Numbered from the stretch's first letter, positions 1 to 12,407 are shown. The stretch: 64,000 bases of DNA from Neolewinella antarctica (GCF_011927835.1 NZ_JAATJH010000001.1:1131104-1195103); one strand, 5' to 3'. Translations and numbers: made by a program. Notes: generated by a model from the letters alone, not told the origin.

Positions 1-2115
1 AGTCCACTTGTCAATCACCTTATTATAACGCTCGTTATTGGTGATGAGACCCATGTTGTAGTTGTCCTGAATGTCGTCCACTTCGGCGCGGGCTTGAATC
101 AGTACTTTCGACTTCACGGATGGTGTAATCAGGTCACCGAGGTTGAAGGACAAACCGCCCTTGAACGCCCAGTGGAAACCCATATCCTTGATCTTATCGA
201 GGAAGATGGCCGTCACGGCAAAGCTCGTCCGGTCGATGATGTCACCGATTACCTTCTTAAGGTTCTTCTTGGTAAGTAGCACGTCCTGGTAAGGGACCGT
301 AGCGGGCATGGCGCTGTTGAAGATGATCCGACCGGTTGTGGTCTCGACCAATTTCTTCTTCAGGCTCATGGTACCGTCTTCGGCTTCCACTTCCATGGGA
401 ACGCGGCAGTGAATGGTGGCGTGGAGATCGAGTTTACCTTCGTTGTAGGCGATCATAACTTCCTCCGGGCTGTAGAACTTACCACCCTCACCCTTCACCT
501 TCACTTCGTCAGTAGACTTCTTGTTCTTGGTGATGTAGTAAAGGCCCAGTACCATATCCTGTGAAGGAAGCGTCACCGGCGTACCGTTCTGCGGGTTCAG
601 CATGTTGTGGCTGGAAAGCATCAACACCTGCGCCTCGAGAATAGCGGCTTGGCTCAGTGGAACGTGGACGGCCATCTGGTCACCGTCGAAGTCAGCGTTA
701 AACGCGGAACAGACAAGTGGGTGGAGCTGAATCGCTTTTCCTTCAATCAATTTAGGCTGGAAGGCCTGAATTGAAAGACGGTGCAGCGTCGGTGCCCGGT
801 TCAACATCACGGGGTGTCCCTTGAGAATGTTCTCGAGGATTTCCCAGATCACGGGCTCTTTGCGGTCCACCAATTTCTTGGCGGACTTAACCGTCTTCAC
901 GATACCGCGCTCGATGAGCTTACGGATTACGAACGGCTTAAAGAGCTCCGCGGCCATTCCCTTAGGAAGACCGCATTCGTGCAGTTTCAGCGTAGGGCCT
1001 ACAACGATAACGGAACGACCAGAGTAGTCAACCCGCTTACCGAGAAGGTTCTGACGGAAACGTCCCTGCTTACCCTTAAGGATGTCGGAGAGCGACTTCA
1101 GCGCACGGCCACCTTCCGCCTTTACGGCATTGGATTTCCGGCTGTTATCAAAAAGACTATCGACGGCTTCCTGCAACATCCGCTTCTCATTCCGAAGAAT
1201 TACTTCGGGAGCTTTGATCTCCAAAAGACGCTTCAGACGGTTGTTACGGATGATTACGCGACGGTAGAGATCGTTAAGGTCGGAAGAGGCAAAACGGCCA
1301 CCATCCAGGGGTACGAGCGGGCGCAGTTCCGGCGGAACGACGGGCAGGTACTGGATAATTGTCCATTCTGGCTTATTAACGACGTTCTTCTGAGCGTCGC
1401 GGAAAGCTTCCACTACGCGCAAACGCTTGAGTGCTTCACTCTTACGTTGCTGGCTAGTCTCCGTACTGGCCTGGTGGCGCAGTTGGTCGGAAAGACTGTC
1501 CAATTCTAGACCTTCGAGAAGGTCACGAACGGCTTCGGCACCCATTTTAGCGACAAATTTGTCGGGGTGTCCGTCTTCCAGTTGCTGGTTTTCGGGGGGC
1601 AAGGTCTCGAGAATATCGAGGTACTGCTCTTCCGTGATCAGCGTGCGGTGCATGATCTCGTCACTTTCCCGAATACCGGGATTAATGACGACGTAGCGTT
1701 CGTAGTAAATGATCGATTCCAGGTTCTTGGAAGAGAAACCAAGCAGGTAAGCGATTTTGTTAGGTAGAGATTTGAAGAACCAGATGTGAACGACTGGCAC
1801 GACCAAACGGATGTGTCCGTTACGCTCGCGACGCACCTTCTTTTCGGTTACTTCGACGCCACAGCGGTCACAAACGATCCCCTTGTAGCGGATGCGCTTG
1901 TACTTACCACAGTAACATTCGTAGTCTTTAACCGGGCCAAAGATCCGCTCACAGAAAAGACCATCACGTTCCGGCTTATAGCTACGGTAGTTGATCGTCT
2001 CTGGCTTCAACACTTCACCGTAGCTGCGCTCCAGGATGTCGTCCGGGGAGCTGAGGCTAATGGTGATTGCGTCGAAGTCCTGCTTCTGGACACTGATATT
2101 TTTCTTGAAAGCCAT
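1..2115 (-). CDS. rpoC: DNA-directed RNA polymerase beta' subunit (partial, C-terminal part beyond window)
   Basis: This is the catalytic beta' subunit of RNA polymerase. The first 705 codons are visible, from ATG at 2113-2115 ([10 protein letters not shown]) to the left edge. The N-terminal zinc ribbon is complete, with Cys67, Cys69, Cys82 and Cys85. The catalytic magnesium site NADFDGD is at residues 473-479, with Asp475, Asp477 and Asp479. The last readable residues, [13 protein letters not shown], match the conserved region just past the middle of the protein. It lies downstream of rpoB in the same leftward operon, with a 187-bp gap that is longer than usual and carries an inverted GC-rich repeat. 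No frameshift is seen. Identity is certain; only the C-terminal half is missing because of the window edge. Confidence 0.98.
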   Translation of the reverse strand, partial: MAFKKNISVQKQDFDAITISLSSPDDILERSYGEVLKPETINYRSYKPERDGLFCERIFGPVKDYECYCGKYKRIRYKGIVCDRCGVEVTEKKVRRERNGHIRLVVPVVHIWFFKSLPNKIAYLLGFSSKNLESIIYYERYVVINPGIRESDEIMHRTLITEEQYLDILETLPPENQQLEDGHPDKFVAKMGAEAVRDLLEGLELDSLSDQLRHQASTETSQQRKSEALKRLRVVEAFRDAQKNVVNKPEWTIIQYLPVVPPELRPLVPLDGGRFASSDLNDLYRRVIIRNNRLKRLLEIKAPEVILRNEKRMLQEAVDSLFDNSRKSNAVKAEGGRALKSLSDILKGKQGRFRQNLLGKRVDYSGRSVIVVGPTLKLHECGLPKGMAAELFKPFVIRKLIERGIVKTVKSAKKLVDRKEPVIWEILENILKGHPVMLNRAPTLHRLSIQAFQPKLIEGKAIQLHPLVCSAFNADFDGDQMAVHVPLSQAAILEAQVLMLSSHNMLNPQNGTPVTLPSQDMVLGLYYITKNKKSTDEVKVKGEGGKFYSPEEVMIAYNEGKLDLHATIHCRVPMEVEAEDGTMSLKKKLVETTTGRIIFNSAMPATVPYQDVLLTKKNLKKVIGDIIDRTSFAVTAIFLDKIKDMGFHWAFKGGLSFNLGDLITPSVKSKVLIQARAEVDDIQDNYNMGLITNNERYNKVIDKWT

Positions 2116-2129
2116 ATTATTATTTATTA

Positions 2130-2218
2130 GCGCGGTCGCGGGTGCGGGGGAAGTTTGCGAGGAGTAGCTGCCAAACTTCTTTGGCACTTACCACTCTACT
2201 TTGCACCCGCGTCAGCGC
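2130..2218. repeat. Inverted pair of GC-rich 16-mers in the rpoB-rpoC gap
   Basis: GCGCGGTCGCGGGTGC (2130-2145) faces GCACCCGCGTCAGCGC (2203-2218), with 57 bp between. The same 16-bp motif, consensus GCACCCGCGNCNGCGC, recurs at 13835, 20495, 21108, 44928, 58421 and 58506. The pair could fold the intercistronic mRNA into a long-loop hairpin. Its origin is unknown; it resembles a REP/BIME-type arrangement. Confidence 0.6.
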
Positions 2219-2302
2219 AAAAAATTCGATTGGAGAAAAGTCCGGCTCGTATGCCGGGTAAGTCTCCCCCACCCTTTCGGAAAGCGTGGGGGAGCATTCA
2301 GC

Positions 2303-6127
<3,825 letters not shown>

Positions 6128-6523
6128 TAGCAGTATTCCTTTATGTTTGGCCCGATATCTAGCCGTCCGCGGTGGCTCGACGTCGAGGGGGGTTACAGGG
6201 GGGGTCCGGACAAATAGATCCGGGCGGGATAGGGGGTGCGAATCAAGAAGACAATTCTACACCAGGTTTAGTTGCGACAGTTTGGCTAGCGGCGACACTA
6301 GCTTTCACGTGCCCTAACGCGTTTAAATGCAATTATCAGAGTACAGATTAGCCAAGTATCAAAACTTGAAAAATCAAGCACGTTGGTGCGCTAGTTATTT
6401 ATACGCAAATGGCCTAGCGGAGATACCTCCCGCTAAGCCGTATAAAGTACCGGTAAGAAGTAGCGGGAACGACCACCAAAAGTGATCGTTCCCAACTAAA
6501 TCATGCAGTAGGCTAAGCCTGAA
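6128..6523 (-). promoter_or_regulatory. rplL-rpoB intergenic leader with two hairpins
   Basis: This 396-bp gene-free gap is transcribed leftwards. Hairpin 1 (6465-6493) pairs GGGAACGA with TCGTTCCC directly after rplL. Hairpin 2 (6411-6439) pairs GGC.TAGCGG with CCGCTA.GCC; the imperfect position is a G-U pair only in the leftward RNA, which agrees with the operon direction. Neither has a long T tract, so they look like partial terminators or RNase III processing sites, as known in the rplL-rpoB gap of other bacteria. No TAnnTTTG box is seen in the gap, and the part near rpoB (6128-6400) shows nothing else. Confidence 0.6.
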
Positions 6524-6904
6524 TTACTTCAGGTTTACCGTAGCACCAGCCTCTTCGAGAGCGGCTTTGATGCTTTCTGCCTCGTCCTTAGGAACGCCTT
6601 CCTTAATGATAGCTGGAGCGCTGTCAACAAGACCTTTGGCGTCCTTAAGACCAAGACCGAGGAGGTTCTTAACTTCCTTCACAACGGCTAGTTTGCTGCC
6701 ACCGGCAGATTCTAGTTCGATGTTGAAGTCAGTCTTCTCGGCTGGTCCACCGTCGGCGTCACCGCCACCTCCACCACCTCCGGCTGCAACAGCAGCGGCG
6801 GCGGGCTCGATGCCGTATTCGTCCTTCATGATGGTTACGAGCTCGCTAACTTCCTTGATGGTTAGGTTAACGAGTGATTCGGCAAGTGTTTTTACGTCTG
6901 CCAT
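6524..6904 (-). CDS. rplL: 50S ribosomal protein L7/L12
   Basis: This is the stalk protein of the large ribosomal subunit, 126 residues; dimers bind L10 and recruit EF-Tu and EF-G. The N-terminal dimerisation helix pair ([20 protein letters not shown]) is followed by a hinge that is Ala-rich and then unusually glycine-rich (seven Gly in a row around residues 43-49). The C-terminal domain carries the conserved KVAVVKEV-like KLAVVKEVK and [12 protein letters not shown] stretch that contacts the factors. It is the last ribosomal gene before rpoB. The L10-L12 gap contains a perfect 15-bp inverted repeat. Identity is certain. Confidence 0.98.
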   Translation of the reverse strand: MADVKTLAESLVNLTIKEVSELVTIMKDEYGIEPAAAAVAAGGGGGGGDADGGPAEKTDFNIELESAGGSKLAVVKEVKNLLGLGLKDAKGLVDSAPAIIKEGVPKDEAESIKAALEEAGATVNLK

Positions 6905-6969
6905 AATAGAAAAGTATTTAAAATTGATTTACGAGTAATCGCGTATCAGCTTGGAAGCAATGAGAAGAG

Positions 6970-7031
6970 GTAGTCTATAGTCTATGGTGTTTAGTCTTCA
7001 GCCGAATTAAGTACTGTAGACTATAGACTAC
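6970..7031 (-). promoter_or_regulatory. 15-bp perfect inverted repeat between rplJ and rplL
   Basis: GTAGTCTATAGTCTA (6970-6984) and its exact complement TAGACTATAGACTAC (7017-7031) flank a 32-nt loop. In the leftward transcript this is a stable stem-loop just after the rplJ stop. It may set the L10:L12 ratio by processing or by exposing the rplL start, which is an inference. The arms are built from an internal repeat of AGTCTAT. Confidence 0.6.
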
Positions 7032-7056
7032 AGACTGAAAACTTGCCGCGAGCTTA

Positions 7057-7587
7057 TTAAGCCTCGCGTTCCTCCAGCGTCTTGAGAAGACCGGCAACCT
7101 GGGCACCACCACTCTTGAGTCCGGAAAGCAGATTCTGCATCGGGCTTTGGAGAAGGGTAAGCACATCGGAAACGAGTTCTTCGCGTGACTTGAGTTTAGA
7201 AAGCAACTCTAGCTTATCGTCCCCCACATAAATGGAGCTCGAGATGTAAGCGGCCTTTAGAATAGGACGTTCACCCTCCTTGCCACGGAATTCTTTGATC
7301 ACCTTGGCTGGTGCATTGGCCGTCTCCGTAAAGAGAATAGCAGTAGCACCTTTGAGGCTTTCAAAAATCTCGGCGTAGTTGTTTTCGGAGGGAAGTTGCT
7401 CGAGCGCTTTCCGCGCCAGTGTATTCTTCACCACCTGCATTTTGATGCCCTTAGCGTGAAGCGCACGACGGAGTTCCGTCGTCTTATCAGCGGGGAGAGT
7501 AGAGGCGTCGGCAACGTAGAAGAACTCGTTTGCCTCGAAGGCTGCTTTGAGCTGCTCAATCGCTGCTCCTTTTTCATTCTTAGTCAT
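7057..7587 (-). CDS. rplJ: 50S ribosomal protein L10
   Basis: L10 anchors the L7/L12 stalk on 23S rRNA. It is 176 residues, the usual length. The N-terminal RNA-binding domain begins MTKNEKGAAIEQLKAAFE and includes KGIKMQVVKNTLARKAL. The C-terminal helix, about residues 135-176, with LLQSPMQNLLSGLKSGGAQV, is the part that binds L12 dimers. It lies between rplA and rplL in the secE-rpoC operon. In many bacteria L10-L12 represses translation of its own mRNA; no specific site was identified here apart from the downstream stem-loop. Confidence 0.98.
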   Translation of the reverse strand: MTKNEKGAAIEQLKAAFEANEFFYVADASTLPADKTTELRRALHAKGIKMQVVKNTLARKALEQLPSENNYAEIFESLKGATAILFTETANAPAKVIKEFRGKEGERPILKAAYISSSIYVGDDKLELLSKLKSREELVSDVLTLLQSPMQNLLSGLKSGGAQVAGLLKTLEEREA

Positions 7588-7613
7588 GTTAACTTAAGTT
7601 TTGGGATGAACGA

Positions 7614-8306
7614 TTAAGCGATTGTCTTGGGGTCAACTTTGATACCGGGGCTCATGGTAGAAGCAACGGTCACGGATTTCATGTATATGCCTTTGGCACT
7701 AGCTGGCTTAAGGCGGTTTAGTGTACCGAGAAGTTCGTTAGCGTTCTCCGTCAGCTGCTCGGGGGTAAAACCTACCCGGCCAATGCTGGAGTGAACGATA
7801 CCGAATTTGTCGAGACGGAAGGCAATCTTACCGCCTTTCACATCGGTGATTGCCTGAGCTACGTCCATGGTTACCGTACCCGTCTTGGGGTTAGGCATAA
7901 GACCACGCGGGCCGAGTACGCGACCGAGACGACCGACTTTGGCCATCGTTTGGGGCATCGCGACCACGACGTCGAAGTCAGTCCAACCACCGGTTACCTT
8001 AGCAACCAGATCATCGAGACCGACAAAGTCAGCACCCGCTGCAATTGCTTCTTCTTCTTTATCCGGAGTTACGAACGCGAGAACGCGCTTCGTCTTACCC
8101 GTCCCGTGAGGAAGGGTGACCGTGCCACGCAGGGCTTGGTCGGGTTTGCGCGGGTCGAGGCCCATGCGAACGTGTACGTCAACGGAAGCGTCGAACTTCG
8201 CGGTATTGATTTCCCTGACGAGGCTCATCGCATCGCCGAGAGCATACTGCTTAGTTGCGTCGAGCTTCGCGACCGCGGCTTTGCGCGCTTTACTAAGTTT
8301 TGCCAT
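7614..8306 (-). CDS. rplA: 50S ribosomal protein L1
   Basis: L1 forms the mobile L1 stalk near the tRNA exit site, 230 residues. The start is placed at ATG 8304-8306 ([12 protein letters not shown]), the conserved N-terminus. An open frame extends 11 codons further upstream but is not conserved-looking. Key segments are [39 protein letters not shown] and [17 protein letters not shown] at the end. It follows rplK by 145 bp, longer than usual; that gap holds a small hairpin GCACCA/TGGTGC at 8332-8349. L1 is a classic autogenous repressor of the L11 operon, but its site was not recognised here. Confidence 0.97.
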   Translation of the reverse strand: MAKLSKARKAAVAKLDATKQYALGDAMSLVREINTAKFDASVDVHVRMGLDPRKPDQALRGTVTLPHGTGKTKRVLAFVTPDKEEEAIAAGADFVGLDDLVAKVTGGWTDFDVVVAMPQTMAKVGRLGRVLGPRGLMPNPKTGTVTMDVAQAITDVKGGKIAFRLDKFGIVHSSIGRVGFTPEQLTENANELLGTLNRLKPASAKGIYMKSVTVASTMSPGIKVDPKTIA

Positions 8307-8451
8307 AATAAAATATATTTGAGGTGAATGACGCACCAACTAAATGGTGCTCCCTACTGCCGCCCAGAAAATAACCGAGCGGCTTAAATTAATTGTTGGT
8401 TGTCGTACCAGTCAACCAGCACAACAGGAGATGATCGTTGCCTTGTTGGAC

Positions 8452-8895
8452 TTAAGCTTTCCAGGGTGCGGTACCAGAGATCGTGATGCCCATGGAGCGA
8501 GCCGTACCGGCGATCATTCTCATGCCACTTTCTACTTCGAAGCAGTTGAGATCGGTCATCTTGTCTTCCGCAATGGCACGAACCTGGTCCCAGGTTACGC
8601 TACCTACTTTGATGCGGTTAGATTCTTGTGATCCACTCTTCAGCTTTGAAGCTTCGAGAAGTTGGACCGCTGCTGGTGGCGTCTTAATAACGAAGTCAAA
8701 GGACTTGTCTTTGTAAACATCAATAACTACGGGAAGGATCTTTCCTTGCTGGTCCTGCGTAGCGGCGTTGAAGCGCTTACAGAATTCCATGATGTTTACA
8801 CCTTTAGCACCGAGCGCGGGGCCGACGGGCGGGGCGGGGTTGGCACCACCGCCTCTTACCTGAAGTTTGATTTGTACATCTACTTCCTTAGCCAT
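8452..8895 (-). CDS. rplK: 50S ribosomal protein L11
   Basis: L11 binds the GTPase-associated centre of 23S rRNA and is needed for factor function and the stringent response. It is 147 residues, standard length. It begins [20 protein letters not shown] and keeps the proline-rich [21 protein letters not shown] that contacts thiopeptides and rRNA. The C-terminal RNA-binding domain ends with [10 protein letters not shown]. It is the first ribosomal gene after nusG in the operon. Identity is certain. Confidence 0.98.
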   Translation of the reverse strand: MAKEVDVQIKLQVRGGGANPAPPVGPALGAKGVNIMEFCKRFNAATQDQQGKILPVVIDVYKDKSFDFVIKTPPAAVQLLEASKLKSGSQESNRIKVGSVTWDQVRAIAEDKMTDLNCFEVESGMRMIAGTARSMGITISGTAPWKA

Positions 8896-9037
8896 AATAG
8901 CTTAATTTTTGTCGTACTAGCGAATGGATACAGACCATCCTCCGACGTTTAACTTTAATTTGAATTAGTATCTTCTTTCAATGAAGCGTCTCACGTAACC
9001 ATAAGTTACCTCGACGGTTGCACCTGATCTCTTTAGT

Positions 9038-9583
9038 TTAGCTTTGCTTTTCGACCTGCATAAAGTTGAGTTCAACTTCAGTGCCACGACCAAAAATCTT
9101 GACGATCACTTTGAGCTTCTTCTTCTCCTCATTAACTTCCTGGATATCACCGACGAACTCGTTGAATGGTCCATCAATGATTTTCACTGTTTCACCTTCA
9201 ATGAATGGCTCGATTAGTGAATCCCCTGCTTCGAGGTTCTCATCAACTTTTCCAAGTAGACGGTTAGCTTCCGAATCCCGCATGGGGATCGGCTCGTTCT
9301 TACCGAGGAAATGAATAATGTTGGGTAGGCTCGTAATTCCATCCAACACGTTACCATTCAGCGCGTAGGGATCAGCTTCGACGAGGATGTAGCCAGGTAG
9401 AATGTTACGGTCTGAAATGACCTTTTTGCCACCACGAATTTTGTAAACCTTTTCCGTAGGCACCACGATCTTCAGGATGTGCGCTTCCCAGCCGTTGCGG
9501 GAAATTTCCTTCTCGATTCGTTCCTTAATCTTCTTTTCCTTACCGCTGATGACGCGAAGGGAATACCATTTAGTTACTGCCAT
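9038..9583 (-). CDS. nusG: Transcription termination/antitermination protein NusG
   Basis: NusG binds the RNA polymerase clamp and couples elongation to Rho or the ribosome, 181 residues. The N-terminal NGN domain (KWYSLRVISGKEKKIKERIE, and LPGYILVEADP) is followed by a linker and the C-terminal KOW domain (VKIIDGPFNEFVGDIQEV, about residues 125-180). It is a normal-length paralogue of the housekeeping type because of its position between secE and rplK. The secE stop and nusG start are 15 bp apart, which suggests translational coupling. Confidence 0.98.
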   Translation of the reverse strand: MAVTKWYSLRVISGKEKKIKERIEKEISRNGWEAHILKIVVPTEKVYKIRGGKKVISDRNILPGYILVEADPYALNGNVLDGITSLPNIIHFLGKNEPIPMRDSEANRLLGKVDENLEAGDSLIEPFIEGETVKIIDGPFNEFVGDIQEVNEEKKKLKVIVKIFGRGTEVELNFMQVEKQS

Positions 9584-9598
9584 TACTGCTGTAGGTTA

Positions 9599-9796
9599 TT
9601 ATCCGGTCGTAATGCCGTAAACGTTATCGATGATGAATTGCCATACGACATCCATACCGAAAATGAGCAACGCGAAAATCGCGGAGCCCACTAAAACGAG
9701 AATGGTGTTAGTCTGCAGGGTGCTGTAAGAAGGCCAGGTCACGTTGTGCACCAGCTCATTGTAGCTTTCCCGCATGTAAAGGGTAATCTTATCCAT
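9599..9796 (-). CDS. secE: Preprotein translocase subunit SecE
   Basis: SecE clamps SecY in the inner membrane translocon. It is 65 residues, the short single-helix form typical of most bacteria. The conserved amphipathic helix with YNELVHNVTWPSYS precedes one transmembrane segment, about residues 31-56. It is the first protein gene after tRNA-Trp in a leftward operon that includes nusG, the L11/L1/L10/L12 genes and rpoBC. Upstream of it lie a degenerate tRNA-Trp copy and the true tRNA-Trp. Confidence 0.96.
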   Translation of the reverse strand: MDKITLYMRESYNELVHNVTWPSYSTLQTNTILVLVGSAIFALLIFGMDVVWQFIIDNVYGITTG

Positions 9797-9869
9797 GGAA
9801 GAAAATTAAAGAAACGGACGAAAATCGCCTTTCTTGAAAAGTTTGCTCAGTTCCGTTGAACCGAATGTG

Positions 9870-9950
9870 CACGGGCGGAGAGAAACGCATACTTAACCAC
9901 TGGTTTAGCTTCGCTACTGCCTGTCGGCGGTAGGAGACCTCAGTGCTCAA
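9870..9950 (-). pseudogene. Degenerate tRNA-Trp copy carrying a hairpin insertion
   Basis: Read on the plus strand, CACGGGCGGAGAGAA matches the 3' end of tRNA-Trp at 10011. CCACTGGTTT and GGAGACCTCAGTGCTC match its anticodon arm region. Between them sits an inserted stem-loop CTACTGCC-TGTC-GGCGGTAG (9914-9933). The 5' half and acceptor pairing are lost, so it cannot be a working tRNA. It lies between the real tRNA-Trp and secE, and shares about 20 bp of flank containing CCGTTGA with the real gene, so it arose by duplication of the locus. Confidence 0.7.
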
Positions 9951-10010
9951 GGGTAATTTTTCCCGCCTTTGCGGCTATGTTGTAAACAGACTCCGTTGAG
10001 TCTGAGAATG

Positions 10011-10083
10011 CACGGGCGGAGAGAATCGAACTCCCAACCGCTGGTTTTGGAGACCAGTGCTCTACCAGTTGAGCTACGCCCGT
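10011..10083 (-). tRNA. tRNA-Trp (anticodon CCA)
   Basis: This is a 73-nt intact cloverleaf. The acceptor stem ACGGGCG/CGCCCGT is perfect with discriminator G. The anticodon stem CTGGT/ACCAG encloses loop CTCCAAA, giving anticodon CCA. The T-loop is TTCGATT. CCA is not encoded. Hairpin CAGACT/AGTCTG (9987-10004) follows on the transcribed strand. It is the tRNA at the head of the secE-rpoC operon, a common arrangement. Confidence 0.97.
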
Positions 10084-10358
10084 ATAAATTTTCATTCTCC
10101 GTATTGGGAATGTGGATGAAGCCAATTTTGGAGACCATCCCGATAGCTATCGGGATACCAGTTGAGCTACGCCCGTATAAATTTTCATTCTCCGTATTGG
10201 GAATGTGGATGAAGCCAGTTTTGGAAACCATCCCGATAGCTATCGGGATACCAGTTGAGCTACGCCCGTATGAATTTCATTCCCCGTTTTGAGAATGTGG
10301 ATGATGCCGGTTTTGGGGATCATCCCGATAGCTATCGGGATACCAATTGAGCTACGCC
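10081..10358 (-). repeat. Three tandem 93-bp degenerate tRNA-Trp units with internal palindrome
   Basis: Units start at 10081, 10174 and 10267 (period 93, 93, then 92). Each keeps the tRNA-Trp 5' acceptor strand and D-arm (read leftwards ACGGGCGTAGCTCAACTGGTA) and part of the anticodon arm around TGGTCTCCAAAA. The sequence between them is replaced by the 18-bp perfect palindrome TCCCGATAGCTATCGGGA (10138, 10231, 10323). The T-arm and 3' acceptor are replaced by a ~35-bp spacer with a CATTC/GAATG stem. Unit 3 is the most diverged. They lie between the operon promoter and the intact tRNA-Trp, so they should be transcribed. Function is unknown. Confidence 0.85.
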
Positions 10359-10417
10359 CGTAAAAAAGTTACACCCACTGGTGCGACTCTACCGCTTGAT
10401 TTTTACCAATGCGGCTG

Positions 10418-10447
10418 CAAAAGTAAGTAAATTCCTAACAAAGCAAA
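10418..10447 (-). promoter_or_regulatory. Predicted promoter of tRNA-Trp/secE-rpoC operon
   Basis: On the leftward strand, TTTG (10444-10447) is followed after 18 bp by TACTTTTG (10418-10425), matching the Bacteroidota -33/-7 consensus TTTG and TAnnTTTG. The -33 box overlaps the left edge of the tuf terminator, so the tuf and secE transcripts are packed back to back. Confidence 0.6.
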
Positions 10448-10479
10448 AGTTAAGTGCACAAAATAGCGCACTTAACTTT
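10446..10479 (-). terminator. Terminator after tuf
   Basis: A perfect 12-bp stem AAAGTTAAGTGC (10446-10457) pairs with GCACTTAACTTT (10468-10479) around a 10-nt loop. It lies 45 bp past the tuf stop. The leftward strand continues with T-rich sequence (TTGCTTTGTTAGG). Confidence 0.75.
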
Positions 10480-10524
10480 CAGCTTTTGTCAGAATCATCA
10501 CGAAGCCGAAGCTTCTGGCGATCG

Positions 10525-11718
10525 TTAATCGAGGATTTCAGTTACCTGACCGGCACCAACCGTACGACCACCCTCACGGATAGCGAAGCGGAGGCCTTTC
10601 TCCATGGCGATCTCGGCGAGGAGAGACACTTCGAGCGTCACGTTATCACCGGGCATCACCATTTCTACGTTCTCGGGCAGCTTCACGTCACCGGTTACGT
10701 CCGTCGTACGGAAGTAGAACTGGGGGCGGTAGCCGTTGAAGAATGGCGTGTGACGGCCACCCTCGTCTTTGCTAAGTACGTACACCTCACACTTGAACTT
10801 CGTGTGTGGCTTTACGGAGCCTGGCTTACAGATAACCATACCACGCTTGATGGCGGTCTTCTCAATACCACGGAGCAACATACCGGCGTTGTCACCAGCT
10901 TCACCGCGGTCGAGCAGTTTACGGAACATCTCTACACCGGTAATGGTGGAAACAAGTTTCTTACCTGGCTCCTGCATGCCGATGATCTCTACTGAGTCAC
11001 CTACGTTCACAACACCACGCTCGATCCGTCCGGTAGCAACCGTACCACGACCCGTGATGGAGAAGACGTCCTCAACGGGCATCAAGAAAGGTAGGTCAAC
11101 CAAGCGCTCTGGCTCGGGGATTTCCGCGTCAACGGCGTCCATTAAGTCCTGTACTCCTTTTACACCATCGGCGTCGCCGTCGAGTGCTTTGAGTGCGGAA
11201 CCGATGATTACACTTGCGTTGTCACCATCGTAATCGTACTGCGTAAGCAGTTCGCGAACTTCCATCTCTACGAGCTCGAGCATCTCTTCGTCGTCGACGA
11301 GGTCAGCCTTGTTCATGAAGACTACGATGTTAGGGACACCAACCTGGCGGGCCAGGAGGATGTGCTCACGCGTCTGAGGCATGGGGCCATCAGTGGCGGC
11401 AACTACGAGGATAGCTCCGTCCATCTGGGCGGCACCCGTAACCATGTTCTTTACGTAATCGGCGTGCCCCGGGCAGTCAACGTGCGCGTAGTGACGTGCA
11501 GCGGTTTCGTACTCAACGTGAGCCGTGTTGATCGTGATACCACGCTCTTTTTCTTCGGGAGCGGAGTCAATGCTATCGTAGGACATCTTTTTGGATGAAC
11601 CGGCTTCTGAAAGCACGGAGGTGATAGCGGCCGTCAAAGTGGTCTTGCCGTGGTCAACGTGACCGATGGTACCAATATTAACGTGCGGTTTACTTCTGTC
11701 GAATTTTTCCTTAGCCAT
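10525..11718 (-). CDS. tuf: Elongation factor Tu
   Basis: EF-Tu carries aminoacyl-tRNA to the ribosome as a GTPase, 397 residues. The P-loop GHVDHGKT is at residues 19-26, with ERGITI in switch I, DCPGH, and NKADLVD as the guanine-specificity motif. Domains 2 and 3 are complete, and the protein ends [11 protein letters not shown]. It stands apart from fusA (which is with the S10 cluster at 62-64 kb) and is instead the last gene of a tRNA operon (Thr-Tyr-Gly-Thr-tuf), a layout also known outside Bacteroidota. A strong stem-loop terminator follows. No second tuf copy is in the window. Confidence 0.98.
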   Translation of the reverse strand: MAKEKFDRSKPHVNIGTIGHVDHGKTTLTAAITSVLSEAGSSKKMSYDSIDSAPEEKERGITINTAHVEYETAARHYAHVDCPGHADYVKNMVTGAAQMDGAILVVAATDGPMPQTREHILLARQVGVPNIVVFMNKADLVDDEEMLELVEMEVRELLTQYDYDGDNASVIIGSALKALDGDADGVKGVQDLMDAVDAEIPEPERLVDLPFLMPVEDVFSITGRGTVATGRIERGVVNVGDSVEIIGMQEPGKKLVSTITGVEMFRKLLDRGEAGDNAGMLLRGIEKTAIKRGMVICKPGSVKPHTKFKCEVYVLSKDEGGRHTPFFNGYRPQFYFRTTDVTGDVKLPENVEMVMPGDNVTLEVSLLAEIAMEKGLRFAIREGGRTVGAGQVTEILD

Positions 11719-11944
11719 GGAGCTTAAGTATTTAGGGGGATTAAAAAAACTAGTTTGGTTGGGATACGAACCGCACCCCGGTCGCCCCTACCCTGTCCAG
11801 AATTGGACAAAGTTTAATTTTCGTTCTCCAGCCATCCGGTTACGTAAACGTAGCGAGCGCCAGAAAGTAGGGTGTTACTGACGGGCGCCGGGATGACGAA
11901 CTAAACTATTTTCGGTAACCGCCGCTGATGCGGGGTTACCAGAG
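11719..11944 (-). promoter_or_regulatory. tRNA-Thr to tuf leader with composite hairpin
   Basis: The 226-bp gap contains stem GGTAACC(11914-11920)/GGTTACC(11934-11940), extended inside by CCGC/GCGG, immediately beyond tRNA-Thr(GGT). Read leftwards it is a stable hairpin but lacks a T tract, so processing rather than termination is likely. A smaller hairpin TGTCCA/TGGACA lies near 11795-11810. No protein gene is seen. Confidence 0.45.
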
Positions 11945-12016
<72 letters not shown>

Positions 12017-12184
12017 CTTTTTTTGATAATACGATGTGCGATTTTCGATAGATAACATTCCATCCGCTCCGCTGCTTCTTAACGGCAATTCAGCTAACGT
12101 AAGAAGGACATCGCGCCTTAGCTAACTCATCGAAAACACACAATATTTTCAACACAACCGACCTATCGTTATAGATCGTAAAAG

Positions 12185-12257
12185 AGCGGAAGACGAGGCT
12201 CGAACCCGCGACCCTCAGCTTGGAAGGCTGATGCTCTACCAACTGAGCTACTTCCGC
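12185..12257 (-). tRNA. tRNA-Gly (anticodon TCC)
   Basis: A 73-nt cloverleaf. Acceptor GCGGAAG pairs with CTTCCGC. The anticodon stem TCAGC/GCTGA encloses CTTCCAA, anticodon TCC. T-loop TTCGAGC. A degenerate copy lies directly upstream in the transcript (12319-12407). Confidence 0.96.
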
Positions 12258-12318
12258 AAATGCAACAAGTACAAGACTTATTACTATGGTAAATTGGAAA
12301 GTCACCTCCCTTCAGATC

Positions 12319-12407
12319 TCAGGCTTGAACCCGCGACCCTTAGCTTGGTGCGTAATCTGGGGATGGGGCCCTAGATTTAAGCGCTCTACCAACTGAGCTA
12401 CTTCCGC
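12319..12407 (-). pseudogene. Degenerate tRNA-Gly copy with hairpin replacing anticodon 5' arm
   Basis: Read leftwards, GCGGAAGTAGCTCAGTTGG and TAGAGC are identical to the 5' half of tRNA-Gly(TCC). CCAAGCTAAGGGTCGCGGGT then matches the 3' anticodon strand and T-arm. In between, the 5' anticodon strand is replaced by ~33 bp containing the stem AATCTGGGG/CCCTAGATT (12354-12362 with 12369-12377). The 3' acceptor no longer pairs. It is a third tRNA family in this window showing hairpin-for-arm replacement. Confidence 0.75.

Noticed and set aside
10370-10405. A fourth unit of the tRNA-Trp array right of 10358
   Set aside because: CACTGGTGCGACTCTACCGC is only loosely similar to the tRNA and lacks the palindrome; too weak to call.
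11755-11830. A further tRNA remnant between tRNA-Thr(GGT) and tuf
   Set aside because: GGGATACGAACC resembles a T-arm and TGTCCA/TGGACA is a hairpin, but no other tRNA part can be matched, so it is not listed as a remnant.
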